From IMG/VR virus record IMGVR_UViG_3300031787_000153, positions 1-55,396 of that record: a DNA stretch of 55,396 nucleotides. One strand, given 5' to 3'. This DNA comes from a virus. A model generated the notes under the pieces. That model did no database searches, was not told where the DNA came from, and saw only the letters and a list, made by a program, of their open reading frames with translations. This document shows positions 43,998 to 51,292 of this stretch, one piece after another (within the stretch, counting starts at the first letter, position 1; each line of letters starts with the position of its first letter). The position numbers were made by a program, and so were the translations under genes.

Positions 43998-44652
43998 CAG
44001 ATGTTTCTTTAGCCTTTGTAGTTTTTTTCTGTGGTGGATCTAATTCGTCTGCCTGTTTACGCAACTTAGCAGCTTCTTTATACATAGAATCTGCTTGGCT
44101 ACGATAGGAGCGAGCCAAATCTTTATCAGTTAACAGTGCATTATCTGTTTGATTCACACTAGCAGAAGTAGTTTTTGATGTGTCATTGCCCGTTGGCAAA
44201 GTTGCTGTTTCTGAAGGAATTTCATTCACTCTTGCAACTTCTTCAATTGAGGATCCGGCAGTGTGACCAATAAAATTCACTAACTCATCAATAGCTACAC
44301 CCCGTTGTTCGGCTATTAGAGCATTTAATTCTGATAACGGGACCATATTACTAGTATCAGGTGTCATTAATACATCTGATGTTGGAACTTTAACTAATTT
44401 TCCATCTACGTGCATGGCTTCTAACATTAATCTTCCATCTGGAAAATGTCTAATTCCAAGGATTTCTCCTAGTTCATTAGCATCTTGTGCTTGTTGGCTT
44501 TCAACTAGTGTAATGATTGCATTGTGGTATGAATCACTTAAACTAGCTGTACCAACTACTAATGCAAAATACGGATCTCCGGGCAATGTACGAAAAGCAA
44601 CAAGAACTTTTGCTCCGTTGTTTTTCATTTTGCCTACGTGCTTAATTGCCAT
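43990..44652 (-). CDS. Conserved hypothetical phage protein with Lys/Ala-rich coiled tail
   Basis: The 220-residue product starts M-A-I-K-H-V-G-K-M-K-N-N-G, with strands V-L-V-A-F-R-T-L-P-G-D-P and A-L-V-V-G-T-A-S-L, then L-P-D-G-R-type F-P-D-G-R-L-M-L-E-A-M-H. A middle V-P-L-S-E-L-N-A-L-I-A-E-Q block and a Ser/Thr-rich linker lead to a C-terminal helix (Y-R-S-Q-A-D-S-M-Y-K-E-A-A-K-L-R-K-Q-A) that looks like a coiled coil. Relatives occur in marine myoviruses, where I know them only as hypothetical or structural proteins. AAAGGA lies before the ATG. Confidence 0.65.
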   Translation of the reverse strand: MAIKHVGKMKNNGAKVLVAFRTLPGDPYFALVVGTASLSDSYHNAIITLVESQQAQDANELGEILGIRHFPDGRLMLEAMHVDGKLVKVPTSDVLMTPDTSNMVPLSELNALIAEQRGVAIDELVNFIGHTAGSSIEEVARVNEIPSETATLPTGNDTSKTTSASVNQTDNALLTDKDLARSYRSQADSMYKEAAKLRKQADELDPPQKKTTKAKETSDA

Positions 44653-44654
44653 AA

Positions 44655-44885
44655 TTATTGTCCTTTAGCTACTTCTTCTAAAAACTTGTTTAAACGATTA
44701 TACGTTTTTCCAACAGCTTCTAGTTCAGTTGCTTTAAATGCTCCGCGTTGACTTGCAATATCAATAATTGCTTTTAATGATTGAAGGTCGCCAATATTTA
44801 ATTCTGTTCCTTCTTTTTCTGGTGCAGCTTGTGTAGGTGCTGCTGCTGCTTCTGGTGCAGTCTGTGTCATTTGTTCTTCGTTCAT
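44655..44885 (-). CDS. Small conserved hypothetical phage protein
   Basis: The 76-residue product has an Ala/Pro/Gln-rich N-terminus and a conserved C-terminal helix pair containing L-K-A-I-I-D-I-A-S-Q-R-G-A-F-K-A-T-E-L and Y-N-R-L-N-K-F-L. The R-G-A-F-K-A-x-E-L block is typical of a small protein widely found in marine T4-like phages, function unknown. It starts inside the stop of the upstream gene (TGATG). Confidence 0.65.
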   Translation of the reverse strand: MNEEQMTQTAPEAAAAPTQAAPEKEGTELNIGDLQSLKAIIDIASQRGAFKATELEAVGKTYNRLNKFLEEVAKGQ

Positions 44886-45157
44886 CAGTTTCTCCTTAAA
44901 TTTGGGTAAGCTAACATAAAATATGTTAATTCTTTTGAATCCTCAAAGGCTACAAAAGTTTTAGTAGTTGTTTTGCTATTTTCTATTACATAAGGTAATG
45001 TTACAATAGCATATCTTCCGTTGAGTTTGTTTTCAATCCAATCTACCAAACCGTTATCAAAAAATAAGCTCTCGTCATTGACGGCTATTTTAGAAAAATG
45101 TACTGGTAAAAAATTTACTTTTCTTTTCTTACAAATACTCAATGGGTTAAGTTTCAT
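44885..45157 (-). CDS. Small conserved hypothetical phage protein
   Basis: The 90-residue product starts M-K-L-N-P-L-S-I and carries V-D-W-I-E-N-K-L-N-G-R-Y-A-I-V-T-L-P-Y and T-F-V-A-F-E-D-S-K-E-L-T-Y-F-M-L. Its compact alpha/beta make-up suggests a small globular protein of unknown role. No clear Shine-Dalgarno precedes the ATG, and an AT-rich gap of 24 bases lies upstream. The stop overlaps the next gene by one base. Confidence 0.6.
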   Translation of the reverse strand: MKLNPLSICKKRKVNFLPVHFSKIAVNDESLFFDNGLVDWIENKLNGRYAIVTLPYVIENSKTTTKTFVAFEDSKELTYFMLAYPNLRRN

Positions 45158-45181
45158 GATAATATTTAAATCAGACAGGAT

Positions 45182-45601
45182 TTAATTGTTTAAATCTTGA
45201 GCAAATCTCTTGGCCATAGCTTTGTTTGAGCCAAGTTTTTGAACATCTCCGGAAAATAAGTATAACTCAAATGCAGCTATTTCGGACAGCACAGTTATTC
45301 CTTTTTTTCCTATATGATATGGGGATTTAATAAAGTTGTCGAGCCAGACTAAAATTTGAGGTGTAATTTTTAAATCTTCTGGAAATTCTATAAAATATGT
45401 TTTTATGTCTGCATATTTTTGAACGAACTCAATTCCTTGATCTGATAATCGTAGTCCGCCGTCGTCTTTATGTCTAAAGTTTAGCCACCAAGCATTTTTA
45501 TAATCTTTAAATTTTGTATCAGTTATTTCAATACTTGCTGCTTTTAAAAAAACAGTTGTAAATTGATCTTTTTGTTCAATTTTAATTTTTGATTTCTTCA
45601 C
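45182..45601 (-). CDS. Conserved hypothetical phage protein
   Basis: The 139-residue product starts at a GTG (GTGAAGAAA) that overlaps the end of the upstream gene by 20 bases, with no strong ribosome site, so the start is uncertain. Conserved-looking blocks are N-A-W-W-L-N-F-R-H-K and G-G-L-R-L-S-D-Q-G, then Y-F-I-E-F-P-E-D-L-K-I-T and F-E-L-Y-L-F-S-G-D-V-Q-K-L-G near the C-terminus. I have seen this arrangement in marine T4-like phages but do not know its function. Confidence 0.6.
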   Translation of the reverse strand: MKKSKIKIEQKDQFTTVFLKAASIEITDTKFKDYKNAWWLNFRHKDDGGLRLSDQGIEFVQKYADIKTYFIEFPEDLKITPQILVWLDNFIKSPYHIGKKGITVLSEIAAFELYLFSGDVQKLGSNKAMAKRFAQDLNN

Positions 45602-45869
45602 CGGTAGTCAACTTATAAACTGAGAAGTCAGAAGTCTTAAACATTTTATTTAATTTTTTAGCAAGGTTGTGCGCATGGCCTGGATTACTAAATGAAACTT
45701 TTTTATATTTTGGTCCAGGATAGCTTGCAACCATACTTCCGCTTTTTAGATTAAAGGGCTGGCCCTTATAGAATACGGCCCAAATTGCTTCCGCTTCTAA
45801 AATCTGTTCTAATTTATAATTGTCCTTACTTCCGTATTCTAAAAGAACTTTTGGTTTAGGTCTACTCAT
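45582..45869 (-). CDS. Conserved hypothetical phage protein
   Basis: The 95-residue product (M-S-R-P-K-P-K-V-L-L-E) contains A-E-A-I-W-A-V-F-Y-K-G-Q-P-F-N-L-K and Y-P-G-P-K-Y-K-K-V-S-F-S-N-P-G-H-A, a pattern typical of small proteins in marine T4-like phages; role unknown. A late-promoter-like octamer and an inverted repeat lie directly upstream, so this may be the first gene of a separately transcribed late group that continues down to 43692. Confidence 0.65.
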   Translation of the reverse strand: MSRPKPKVLLEYGSKDNYKLEQILEAEAIWAVFYKGQPFNLKSGSMVASYPGPKYKKVSFSNPGHAHNLAKKLNKMFKTSDFSVYKLTTGEEIKN

Positions 45870-45870
45870 A

Positions 45871-45895
45871 ATGCGTATCCAAATTATATACGCAT
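45871..45895 (-). repeat. 8-bp inverted repeat in the promoter gap
   Basis: ATGCGTAT at 45871-45878 is repeated inverted as ATACGCAT at 45888-45895, with a nine-base AT-rich centre. It lies between a candidate late promoter and the gene starting at 45869, in the transcribed leader if that promoter is used. It may be an operator or a leader hairpin. Confidence 0.55.
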
Positions 45896-45896
45896 A

Positions 45897-45904
45897 TATT
45901 TATC
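45897..45904 (-). promoter_or_regulatory. Candidate T4-type late promoter (GATAAATA) on the minus strand
   Basis: Read on the minus strand, a GATAAATA octamer ends 27 bases before the ATG at 45869, one base off the T4 late consensus. The same spacing (26 bases) is seen for the plus-strand octamer at 29113-29120. It lies in one of the larger gaps of this half. Confidence 0.45.
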
Positions 45905-45908
45905 TTTT

Positions 45909-46157
45909 TTAGAAAGACCCGCCATCCATCTTAACTTCGACTACACCCTGGTTAGTTTCTAATTTTTTAAGTCTTTCGTTGATTTCTTGAATATGATTAG
46001 CCATTTTAGAGGTTAAGATGGATAAATCAGTTATAATCTCTCTGGCTTCTTGAGTAGTAATACGTATTTCTTTTTGATTGCTTAATTCTGCACTTTTAAG
46101 TCTTTGAACCAATTTTTCTACGCTGGTTAAACGATTTGGTAAATTATCTACTGACAT
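45909..46157 (-). CDS. Small coiled-coil hypothetical protein
   Basis: The 82-residue product is mostly one long helix with heptad-like spacing (L-T-S-V-E-K-L-V-Q-R-L, I-T-D-L-S-I-L-T-S-K-M, I-Q-E-I-N-E-R-L-K-K-L), so it probably dimerises as a coiled coil. The ending V-E-V-K-M-D-G-G-S-F suggests a short strand. Unknown function. It overlaps the upstream gene by 14 bases. Confidence 0.6.
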   Translation of the reverse strand: MSVDNLPNRLTSVEKLVQRLKSAELSNQKEIRITTQEAREIITDLSILTSKMANHIQEINERLKKLETNQGVVEVKMDGGSF

Positions 46158-46623
46158 TGTTTATGGCCTGTTTTAAATCACACTCACTTTTATAAGGTCC
46201 TCGGTAATCATATCTTTGCAAAGTAATCAACTTTGGACAAAAACTTTTTACCCAACCTTTTTCAAATTTAATTATATAGTGTCCTGCGCAATAAAGACTT
46301 TTGCTGTCCTCACTTTTTGTAAACAGAGGCAGTTTTCTTTTAATATCATATAAGGGATTATGCGGAACAACACTCGTAGCATAACCATGTACTTCTAATT
46401 CTTGAGCATTGTGACTTTCTTTAATAATTTTAGCAATAAAAAAATCGTTGCCAAATTGTTTTGTTAAACTTTCTTTATTTTTAAAAATTTTAATTCCTGT
46501 GGAATTACTCATCACGAATCGATCTTCTTCATCTTTTCGAAGTGTTGCATATCGATTGCCATCTTTTTCTATCACCCAAAATTTATTTTCAATGATTGGT
46601 TTTGCATGTAACTCTGTCATCAT
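46144..46623 (-). CDS. Hypothetical protein
   Basis: I do not recognise this 159-residue protein. It begins M-M-T-E-L-H-A-K-P-I with two adjacent ATGs, the first overlapping the upstream stop. Alternating strands such as F-W-V-I-E-K-D-G-N-R-Y-A-T-L-R suggest a small beta-barrel N-terminus; a C-x-G-H-Y-I-I-K-F motif and a second Cys (S-F-C-P-K-L) lie in the C-terminal half. Translational coupling to the FEN gene suggests co-expression but says little about function. Confidence 0.55.
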   Translation of the reverse strand: MMTELHAKPIIENKFWVIEKDGNRYATLRKDEEDRFVMSNSTGIKIFKNKESLTKQFGNDFFIAKIIKESHNAQELEVHGYATSVVPHNPLYDIKRKLPLFTKSEDSKSLYCAGHYIIKFEKGWVKSFCPKLITLQRYDYRGPYKSECDLKQAINNVSR

Positions 46624-47630
46624 ACTTCCCTTGTCATTAGTTCTGTTGCTTTATATCTTGCATTTAACGGTTCTGCATAAGTCTGCGCCTGTTCAGAAAT
46701 CTTTTTTAGGTCATACAGATTGCAAAACTTTAATAATTTAATACCAACTTGTCCAACATCTTTGTTTGCTGATATGGATTCGTTAATTGTATTTTTAATT
46801 ATTTCTCTAATCTCAATTGGTTGCTTTCTTAAATCGATTAACAGACAATTTCTTTGATAATCATCAAGTACACGATGTTCTTGGCCTTCATGATCAATCC
46901 ATCGTTGCAACATTAAATTGTTCCAACTAAACCCTTTACTATTTCTATCAGCAAATGCTTCTGTAAGACCAACTTTATTTTTTGTACCTTTCACACGAAC
47001 ACCCGGATATGCACTAAAGATATTATCACTAGTGTCTCCTCGCATACATTTTTCAAATAATAACCATTCGGGGTCAGGAGCAGCTTTTGCTTCTTTGGTT
47101 TTTTTATCAATAACTGATTTTCCCTTGTCGTCAAAATAACCTTCGTGTGTAATAGTTGTTTCAGTTATTCCGTTATATTGTTTAACATTGGAAGCAATTA
47201 ATTGTACAAAATCAGTATCGGTTGAAATAATAACATGATCGTCATTAGGATGACTCTGAATCCAACCAGCAATTAAATCGTCAGCTTCCAATTGCGGATG
47301 TTGCATCACAGTACAGTTAGTTTTATCTGTAATAAACTCTTTAAATGTATCAAATGCTTCCCAAAATAGTTTATCTTCTTCCTGTTGAGAGGGGGTAAGA
47401 GCAGCCCTAGTTTCTGCACGATTGCGTTTGTAAGGAGCGTAGTGATCCTTACGCCAACTGCGTCCTTCGAGACAAAATACTACATGAGATCCATTAAAAT
47501 CTTTCCATGCTTTTTTAATAGAATTTAAAGTAATATGAAAAGCCATACCGAGCTTCATATCAGTATCGCCATTAATTACATGACGAGCACGAAAAAATGT
47601 ATTAGCCGTATCGACTAGAATATATGTCAT
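46620..47630 (-). CDS. rnh: FEN-family 5'-3' exonuclease (T4 RNase H-like)
   Basis: The 336-residue protein belongs to the FEN/PIN 5' nuclease group, like T4 RNase H (about 305 residues). It starts Y-I-L-V-D-T-A-N-T-F-F-R-A-R with Asp7, followed by the clustered acidic metal ligands E-A-D-D near 115-118 and D-T-D at 138-140 in I-S-T-D-T-D-F-V-Q-L, and R-G-D-T-S-D-N-I-F, where the helix-hairpin-helix-like DNA-binding segment begins. In T4 the enzyme removes RNA primers and flaps from lagging-strand fragments. It overlaps its upstream neighbour by four bases (ATGA). Confidence 0.85.
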   Translation of the reverse strand: MTYILVDTANTFFRARHVINGDTDMKLGMAFHITLNSIKKAWKDFNGSHVVFCLEGRSWRKDHYAPYKRNRAETRAALTPSQQEEDKLFWEAFDTFKEFITDKTNCTVMQHPQLEADDLIAGWIQSHPNDDHVIISTDTDFVQLIASNVKQYNGITETTITHEGYFDDKGKSVIDKKTKEAKAAPDPEWLLFEKCMRGDTSDNIFSAYPGVRVKGTKNKVGLTEAFADRNSKGFSWNNLMLQRWIDHEGQEHRVLDDYQRNCLLIDLRKQPIEIREIIKNTINESISANKDVGQVGIKLLKFCNLYDLKKISEQAQTYAEPLNARYKATELMTREV

Positions 47631-48079
47631 GAAACCTCAGATTTTCCTGAACCAATTTGTTGAACATTTATATAACCTGCACCGCGACGATCCATATTAA
47701 TACCTTCATCTCCCGCAATATCATTACATAATGCACGGAACCAGCGATCTACAATTTCTTCGTCTGGGTCACCGTCAAGACCATAGCCTTGTTGTTTTAA
47801 TTGTACAACAAAGTATTCATTCCAGTCAAGTTCAAAAAAACCGTTTCTTAAATTTTCTTTATTAACATGTGTTTGTAAAACTGCAACCCAAGGTTCTTTT
47901 TTTCTAGTAGCACGTTCTTTTGGAGTTATTTTAGCAAGTTCTTCTTCTTCTTGTGCTTTTACAGTTTCTGCAACTGCTTTATCTCTTGCAGCTTGTAATG
48001 CTTCTTTCTCAGTTTCTAATTTTGCTTTGGCTTCTTCAATTTTATCAATACCAAATATTTTTTTAATATATTTTTTCAT
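47627..48079 (-). CDS. Conserved hypothetical phage protein
   Basis: An ATG overlapping the queE stop (TAATG) is preferred over an upstream GTG, giving 150 residues. The N-terminal half is a charged helix (K-A-K-L-E-T-E-K-E-A-L-Q-A-A); the C-terminal half has E-P-W-V-A-V-L, G-F-F-E-L-D-W-N-E-Y-F-V, G-D-P-D-E-E-I-V-D-R-W-F-R and I-N-M-D-R-R-G-A-G-Y-I-N. This second half is highly conserved in marine T4-like phages, as far as I recall, but has no assigned function. Confidence 0.65.
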   Translation of the reverse strand: MKKYIKKIFGIDKIEEAKAKLETEKEALQAARDKAVAETVKAQEEEELAKITPKERATRKKEPWVAVLQTHVNKENLRNGFFELDWNEYFVVQLKQQGYGLDGDPDEEIVDRWFRALCNDIAGDEGINMDRRGAGYINVQQIGSGKSEVS

Positions 48080-48939
48080 TAAGTTCCCCACTCATTTTTA
48101 AATAATGGTACCTGTAAACGATCTGAATAACGTAATCCGTTCTTCATTGCTAATTCAGCGACCCTACGATTATTAAGACTATAAACAGACTCCACCCCGC
48201 CAACTGGCATAAGATATACGGGTCCCGCAAACCCTTCGGCTCTGTAAATGTCGATTGTTTCAATTGCTTCTTCTGCATCTTCTTCTGTCGCTACTACAAA
48301 TTTAAGATATGTGTAGCCTACCTCCTCATATTCGCGTATAACATCTGGACGAATTGCTTCATGCCGTTCCTCCCCAGAACAACTTAGTTTGGCACTAACT
48401 GAAAACGTAAGTTTATTGTATCCTCTTTCTTTTAAACCCCATTTAATCAAATAATCTTTAAATTTAGGATCAAGTTTTTGAGTACCATTTGTTTCAAAAG
48501 TAATTTCTTTCAAAGATTTCATTTTAGGATGTTCTAGCAACTCAGGATAAGCACGTTGCCACCCTAGTAACGGCTCACCGCCTGTAATGACTAGATGCTC
48601 ATCACGCCATTCATTAAACGGAATAATTTCCATAATGCGATCTACAATAGCTTCACTAGTAAGCATTGGACTAAGATCTTTAAAAGCAGGATGCCAGCTA
48701 GCATAACTATCACATCCTGTAGACACTAGAGGAAGTTCTTCGTATTTTTGAAACGATTCAATATTTGCATGAGTGTATGCAATGTCATCTGCTTCAATGC
48801 TAATCTTACCGTGTGGCATACCAAAGCCTGCACATTTAAAGTTGCATCCAAATGTACGTAAGAAAACAGAAGGCACACCCATATAGCGTCCTTCACCTTG
48901 TATGCTGTAAAACAGCTCTGCAATTTTAATTTTACTCAT
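48079..48939 (-). CDS. queE: 7-carboxy-7-deazaguanine synthase QueE (radical SAM)
   Basis: The 286-residue protein opens Y-S-I-Q-G-E-G-R-Y-M-G-V-P-S-V-F-L-R and G-C-N-F-K-C-A-G-F, hallmarks of QueE, which turns 6-carboxy-tetrahydropterin into 7-carboxy-7-deazaguanine using a 4Fe-4S cluster and SAM. G-G-E-P sits at 120-123. The cluster cysteines are unusual: Cys32 and Cys36, with the next conserved Cys only at 76 (S-T-G-C-D-S-Y-A-S-W) instead of the compact C-x3-C-x2-C, a variant I recall from marine phage QueE. E-T-N-G-T and Y-L-M-P-V-G-G-V complete the barrel. FolE and a QueD-like gene lie nearby on the same strand. Confidence 0.88.
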   Translation of the reverse strand: MSKIKIAELFYSIQGEGRYMGVPSVFLRTFGCNFKCAGFGMPHGKISIEADDIAYTHANIESFQKYEELPLVSTGCDSYASWHPAFKDLSPMLTSEAIVDRIMEIIPFNEWRDEHLVITGGEPLLGWQRAYPELLEHPKMKSLKEITFETNGTQKLDPKFKDYLIKWGLKERGYNKLTFSVSAKLSCSGEERHEAIRPDVIREYEEVGYTYLKFVVATEEDAEEAIETIDIYRAEGFAGPVYLMPVGGVESVYSLNNRRVAELAMKNGLRYSDRLQVPLFKNEWGT

Positions 48940-48945
48940 AATTTA

Positions 48946-49110
48946 TTATACATTCTTTTTTAACAATTGCCAAGTACCATCACCTTGATCAATCCATTCT
49001 AATGTATCACCTTCTTTCCATCCTGCTTGTTCTAGCAGATCCGGAGGAAAGGTCAACATGCAATCTCCAGTTTTGGGATCCTCTTCTACTTCAAGTGTCC
49101 AGCTTTTCAA
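48946..49110 (-). CDS. Small AbrB/SpoVT-like protein
   Basis: A 54-residue frame starting at TTG with AGGAG six bases ahead fills the gap between queE and the deaminase. It reads M-K-S-W-T-L-E-V-E-E-D-P then G-D-C-M-L-T-F-P-P-D-L-L and G-W-K-E-G-D-T-L-E-W-I, ending in G-T-W-Q-L. The strand-turn-strand F-P-P-x-L-L, G-W-x-E-G-D-x-L pattern matches AbrB/MazE-type swapped-hairpin DNA-binding domains that marine T4-like phages encode as tiny genes. It overlaps the deaminase 3' end by 20 bases and may be a transcription regulator. Confidence 0.8.
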   Translation of the reverse strand: MKSWTLEVEEDPKTGDCMLTFPPDLLEQAGWKEGDTLEWIDQGDGTWQLLKKNV

Positions 49111-49627
49111 TTTCAACTCCTGATTTTTTTAAAAATTCAATACCCGAATCGTCTCTGTATCCTTGCCCATAAAATACTCTGCGTATTCCAGATTGATAGA
49201 TTAATTTAGCACATTCGATGCATGGACTGTGAGTAATGAATATGTCTGCTCCATCTCCGCTGTCATTTGATTTTGCTAATTTAGCAATAGCATTTGATTC
49301 TGCATGAAGAACTTCTGGACGAGTTTTATAATTATATCTTGATGTTTTTTTATATACAGTATCGTCGCTGAATTGTTCCAACGTTTCTTCTGTATACGGC
49401 CACCGTTCTTCTATTTCGTCTGGATTTAGCCAGCCCCCGGCATCTTGATCCATGTATTGTTTTGTTTCGCAATCGTTATCCCACCCGGCGGGCATACCGT
49501 TATAACCAATTGAAATAATTCTATCATTCTTAACTACAATAGCACCAACATGTAATCTACGTGCATAACTAAGTTCTGCAAAAATTTTTGCAGTTTCCAT
49601 ATATGTTTTTTTAAATTTTTCTTTCAT
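49091..49627 (-). CDS. Deoxycytidylate (dCMP) deaminase
   Basis: Zinc-binding motifs H-A-E at residues 108-110 and P-C-x-x-C at 135-139 (S-P-C-I-E-C) place it in the cytidine/deoxycytidylate deaminase family; Y-N-G-M-P-A-G near 42-48 and the overall 178-residue length match dCMP deaminases, which supply dUMP for thymidylate synthesis. The ATG overlapping the upstream stop (ATGA) is preferred to an upstream GTG. A 50-residue insert between the N-G-M-P and H-A-E motifs is also seen in T4-type enzymes. Confidence 0.85.
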   Translation of the reverse strand: MKEKFKKTYMETAKIFAELSYARRLHVGAIVVKNDRIISIGYNGMPAGWDNDCETKQYMDQDAGGWLNPDEIEERWPYTEETLEQFSDDTVYKKTSRYNYKTRPEVLHAESNAIAKLAKSNDSGDGADIFITHSPCIECAKLIYQSGIRRVFYGQGYRDDSGIEFLKKSGVEIEKLDT

Positions 49628-49821
49628 ACATATTCGCTTACCAATAGTCTGCACATTAACGCATCTTTTTCGTCACGGAAACAAAATTTCATTGCATTTT
49701 CGCTCACTTCTGTAGTGTATTTGTTTCCCGGTAGACCAAAGTGTTCTACTACGTCAGCGCAAACATTATTCCACCAAATATTACTTTGATAACCGGTCCA
49801 CGGTATTTGTATAATATTCAT
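49624..49821 (-). CDS. Small conserved hypothetical phage protein
   Basis: The 65-residue product begins M-N-I-I-Q-I-P-W-T-G-Y and includes I-W-W-N-N-V-C-A-D-V-V-E-H-F-G-L-P-G and M-K-F-C-F-R-D-E-K-D-A-L-M-C-R. It has three cysteines and no known domain. The gene overlaps both neighbours by four bases. Similar small proteins are common in marine T4-like phages, usually near the deaminase. Confidence 0.6.
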   Translation of the reverse strand: MNIIQIPWTGYQSNIWWNNVCADVVEHFGLPGNKYTTEVSENAMKFCFRDEKDALMCRLLVSEYV

Positions 49822-50003
49822 TCTGGTAGGGGAGTAAATCTTTGTAAAAAGCTTTCAATGTAACAACTATATTCTTTAATTTCTTCGTTAATTACTTTAA
49901 TATCTCGATAGTAAACCCAGGTATGTTCATCAACTTCAATAACATTTATTACCTGAAATATTTTACCATTTCCTGTTCCCCATTTAGATCCTTGTTTTAC
50001 CAT
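49818..50003 (-). CDS. Small conserved hypothetical phage protein
   Basis: The 61-residue product starts M-V-K-Q-G-S-K-W-G-T-G-N-G-K-I-F-Q-V-I-N-V and ends E-Y-S-C-Y-I-E-S-F-L-Q-R-F-T-P-L-P, a small all-beta pattern with a SH3-like feel. The C-terminal block is typical of a recurring small protein of marine T4-like phages. Function unknown. It overlaps the HIT gene by seven bases. Confidence 0.6.
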   Translation of the reverse strand: MVKQGSKWGTGNGKIFQVINVIEVDEHTWVYYRDIKVINEEIKEYSCYIESFLQRFTPLPE

Positions 50004-50383
50004 TTTTTATAATTTCCTTTCTCTGGTATAACGTGACGAACTCCGCCTGTTGGGTCTTCCATATCGCCCTTGCGTCTTGGAATTAAATGAACGTGTGGCC
50101 AACCTACTGTTTGCCCAGCTGCATTGCCGTAATTAAAACCAACGTTAAACCCGTCACATGTACCTTCGTCTACCATACGCATACCATCACGAACAGCACT
50201 TTCAAATGCATCCATTAAGACTGCGACAGTATTATATTTAGGCACAAATAAAAGATGCCCTTCTGTAACAGGATACTTGTCGTAGAAAACTTTTACATGA
50301 AAGTCTTCTTCTAGTAAGTTATCCCATGGTGCCTTACTATCTTCAATAAAAGGAGGTTGATCCTCCATTATAGATTGTTTCAT
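49997..50383 (-). CDS. HIT-family protein (nucleotide hydrolase-like)
   Basis: The 128-residue product (starting at the ATG overlapping the upstream stop) has G-H-L-L-F-V-P-K near residue 42, G-F-N-V-G-F-N-Y-G-N-A-A-G-Q-T-V near 78-93, then W-P-H-V-H-L-I-P-R-R, the histidine-triad signature with His97 and His99. HIT enzymes cleave or transfer nucleotides from substrates such as Ap4A or adenylated nucleotides. The middle position of the triad is normal, while the third His of the usual H-x-H-x-H is Ile here, so activity cannot be assumed. Its neighbours are nucleotide-related genes. Confidence 0.78.
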   Translation of the reverse strand: MKQSIMEDQPPFIEDSKAPWDNLLEEDFHVKVFYDKYPVTEGHLLFVPKYNTVAVLMDAFESAVRDGMRMVDEGTCDGFNVGFNYGNAAGQTVGWPHVHLIPRRKGDMEDPTGGVRHVIPEKGNYKKW

Positions 50384-50877
50384 TTTGCCCACCATTCCTC
50401 CCACGGAAAATCAACCCAAACATTGTTTTCTGCTTTATTAATTTCCATTCCTACATAATCCATTCTATATTGAAAATCACTAGATAGATTATCAACTAAT
50501 ACTGCAAATTTAACATTTTGATTCCATACATTATTCCAATTAGGATTGTCAGGAAAACAACTAGATTTCCAATCATTAACGATCCAGTTAAATGTTGCTC
50601 CTGTATCGTTAATATCGTCAACAACTAAAATATTTTTATAATCTAGTGCATCTTCAGCCATCCATAGATTACTTTCTCCGCCTAACTGATCTCTTAGGCT
50701 TACACCCAGGGTATGCATGGGTATTGAAAAATAGTGACTTAACATTACAGCAGGAATTAGTCCGCCTCTAGTTAAACCTACAACATAATCTGGTTTCCAA
50801 TCGCTAACAGTAATATCTCTAGCAATTTTAGAAACTAGATTAGACATTTTATATTGATCTAGTATGAGCTTGTTCAT
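50380..50877 (-). CDS. Phosphoribosyltransferase-family protein
   Basis: The 165-residue protein has the type I PRTase fold signs: V-G-L-T-R-G-G-L-I-P-A near 33-43 (the PPi loop) and the PRPP-binding loop I-L-V-V-D-D-I-N-D-T-G-A-T-F at 83-96. It is closest in style to xanthine/guanine PRTases, which salvage purine bases, but the base pocket (W-V-D-F-P-W-E near the end, a typical hood ending) does not tell which base. It overlaps the cupin-like gene by 29 bases and the HIT gene by four. Confidence 0.82.
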   Translation of the reverse strand: MNKLILDQYKMSNLVSKIARDITVSDWKPDYVVGLTRGGLIPAVMLSHYFSIPMHTLGVSLRDQLGGESNLWMAEDALDYKNILVVDDINDTGATFNWIVNDWKSSCFPDNPNWNNVWNQNVKFAVLVDNLSSDFQYRMDYVGMEINKAENNVWVDFPWEEWWAK

Positions 50878-51292
50878 AACGTTCTTTTAAATATTGTTCA
50901 TGTTGTATCCACCTACCGTTAACATCAAACCCCCATTCTCTTTTATGGGGTCCTGGCATAAACAGTGTCCAGCAATCTACACCCGGTTCCAATTCAATTC
51001 GATGGTAACTTTCTGCACTACAAGTTCTAAAATGGCCGGCTCCTCTCCAAAATTTTCCCCTTGGAGTAGTTTCCCAGTAGCCGCCTTTAAGAATTAATGT
51101 AGCATATGGCCAAGGATGATCGTGAAGATCATCCGGATCACCTTTTAAAAATTTATGTAAAAAAATATTAAAAGGAAATTTATTTCTTTCTTTAAGAAAA
51201 AGATAGTATCTTTCTAAATACGGTTCGTTACTCATACGATCCATAATAATTCTTTTACGGCCTAATTTTTCCAAAAGTTTGAGAACTATCAA
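50849..51292 (-). CDS. Cupin-like conserved phage protein
   Basis: The product of about 147 residues, starting at a TTG that overlaps the upstream stop, contains D-L-H-D-H-P-W-P-Y-A-T-L-I-L-K-G-G-Y-W-E and later R-T-C-S-A-E-S-Y-H-R-I-E-L and M-P-G-P-H-K-R-E-W-G-F, two blocks that resemble the histidine-bearing strands of a cupin barrel. ATGs at 51244 or 51235 are alternative starts. The family recurs in marine phages and is not functionally assigned; a metal-binding oxygenase, isomerase or binding protein is possible. Confidence 0.65.
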   Translation of the reverse strand: MIVLKLLEKLGRKRIIMDRMSNEPYLERYYLFLKERNKFPFNIFLHKFLKGDPDDLHDHPWPYATLILKGGYWETTPRGKFWRGAGHFRTCSAESYHRIELEPGVDCWTLFMPGPHKREWGFDVNGRWIQHEQYLKERYEQAHTRSI

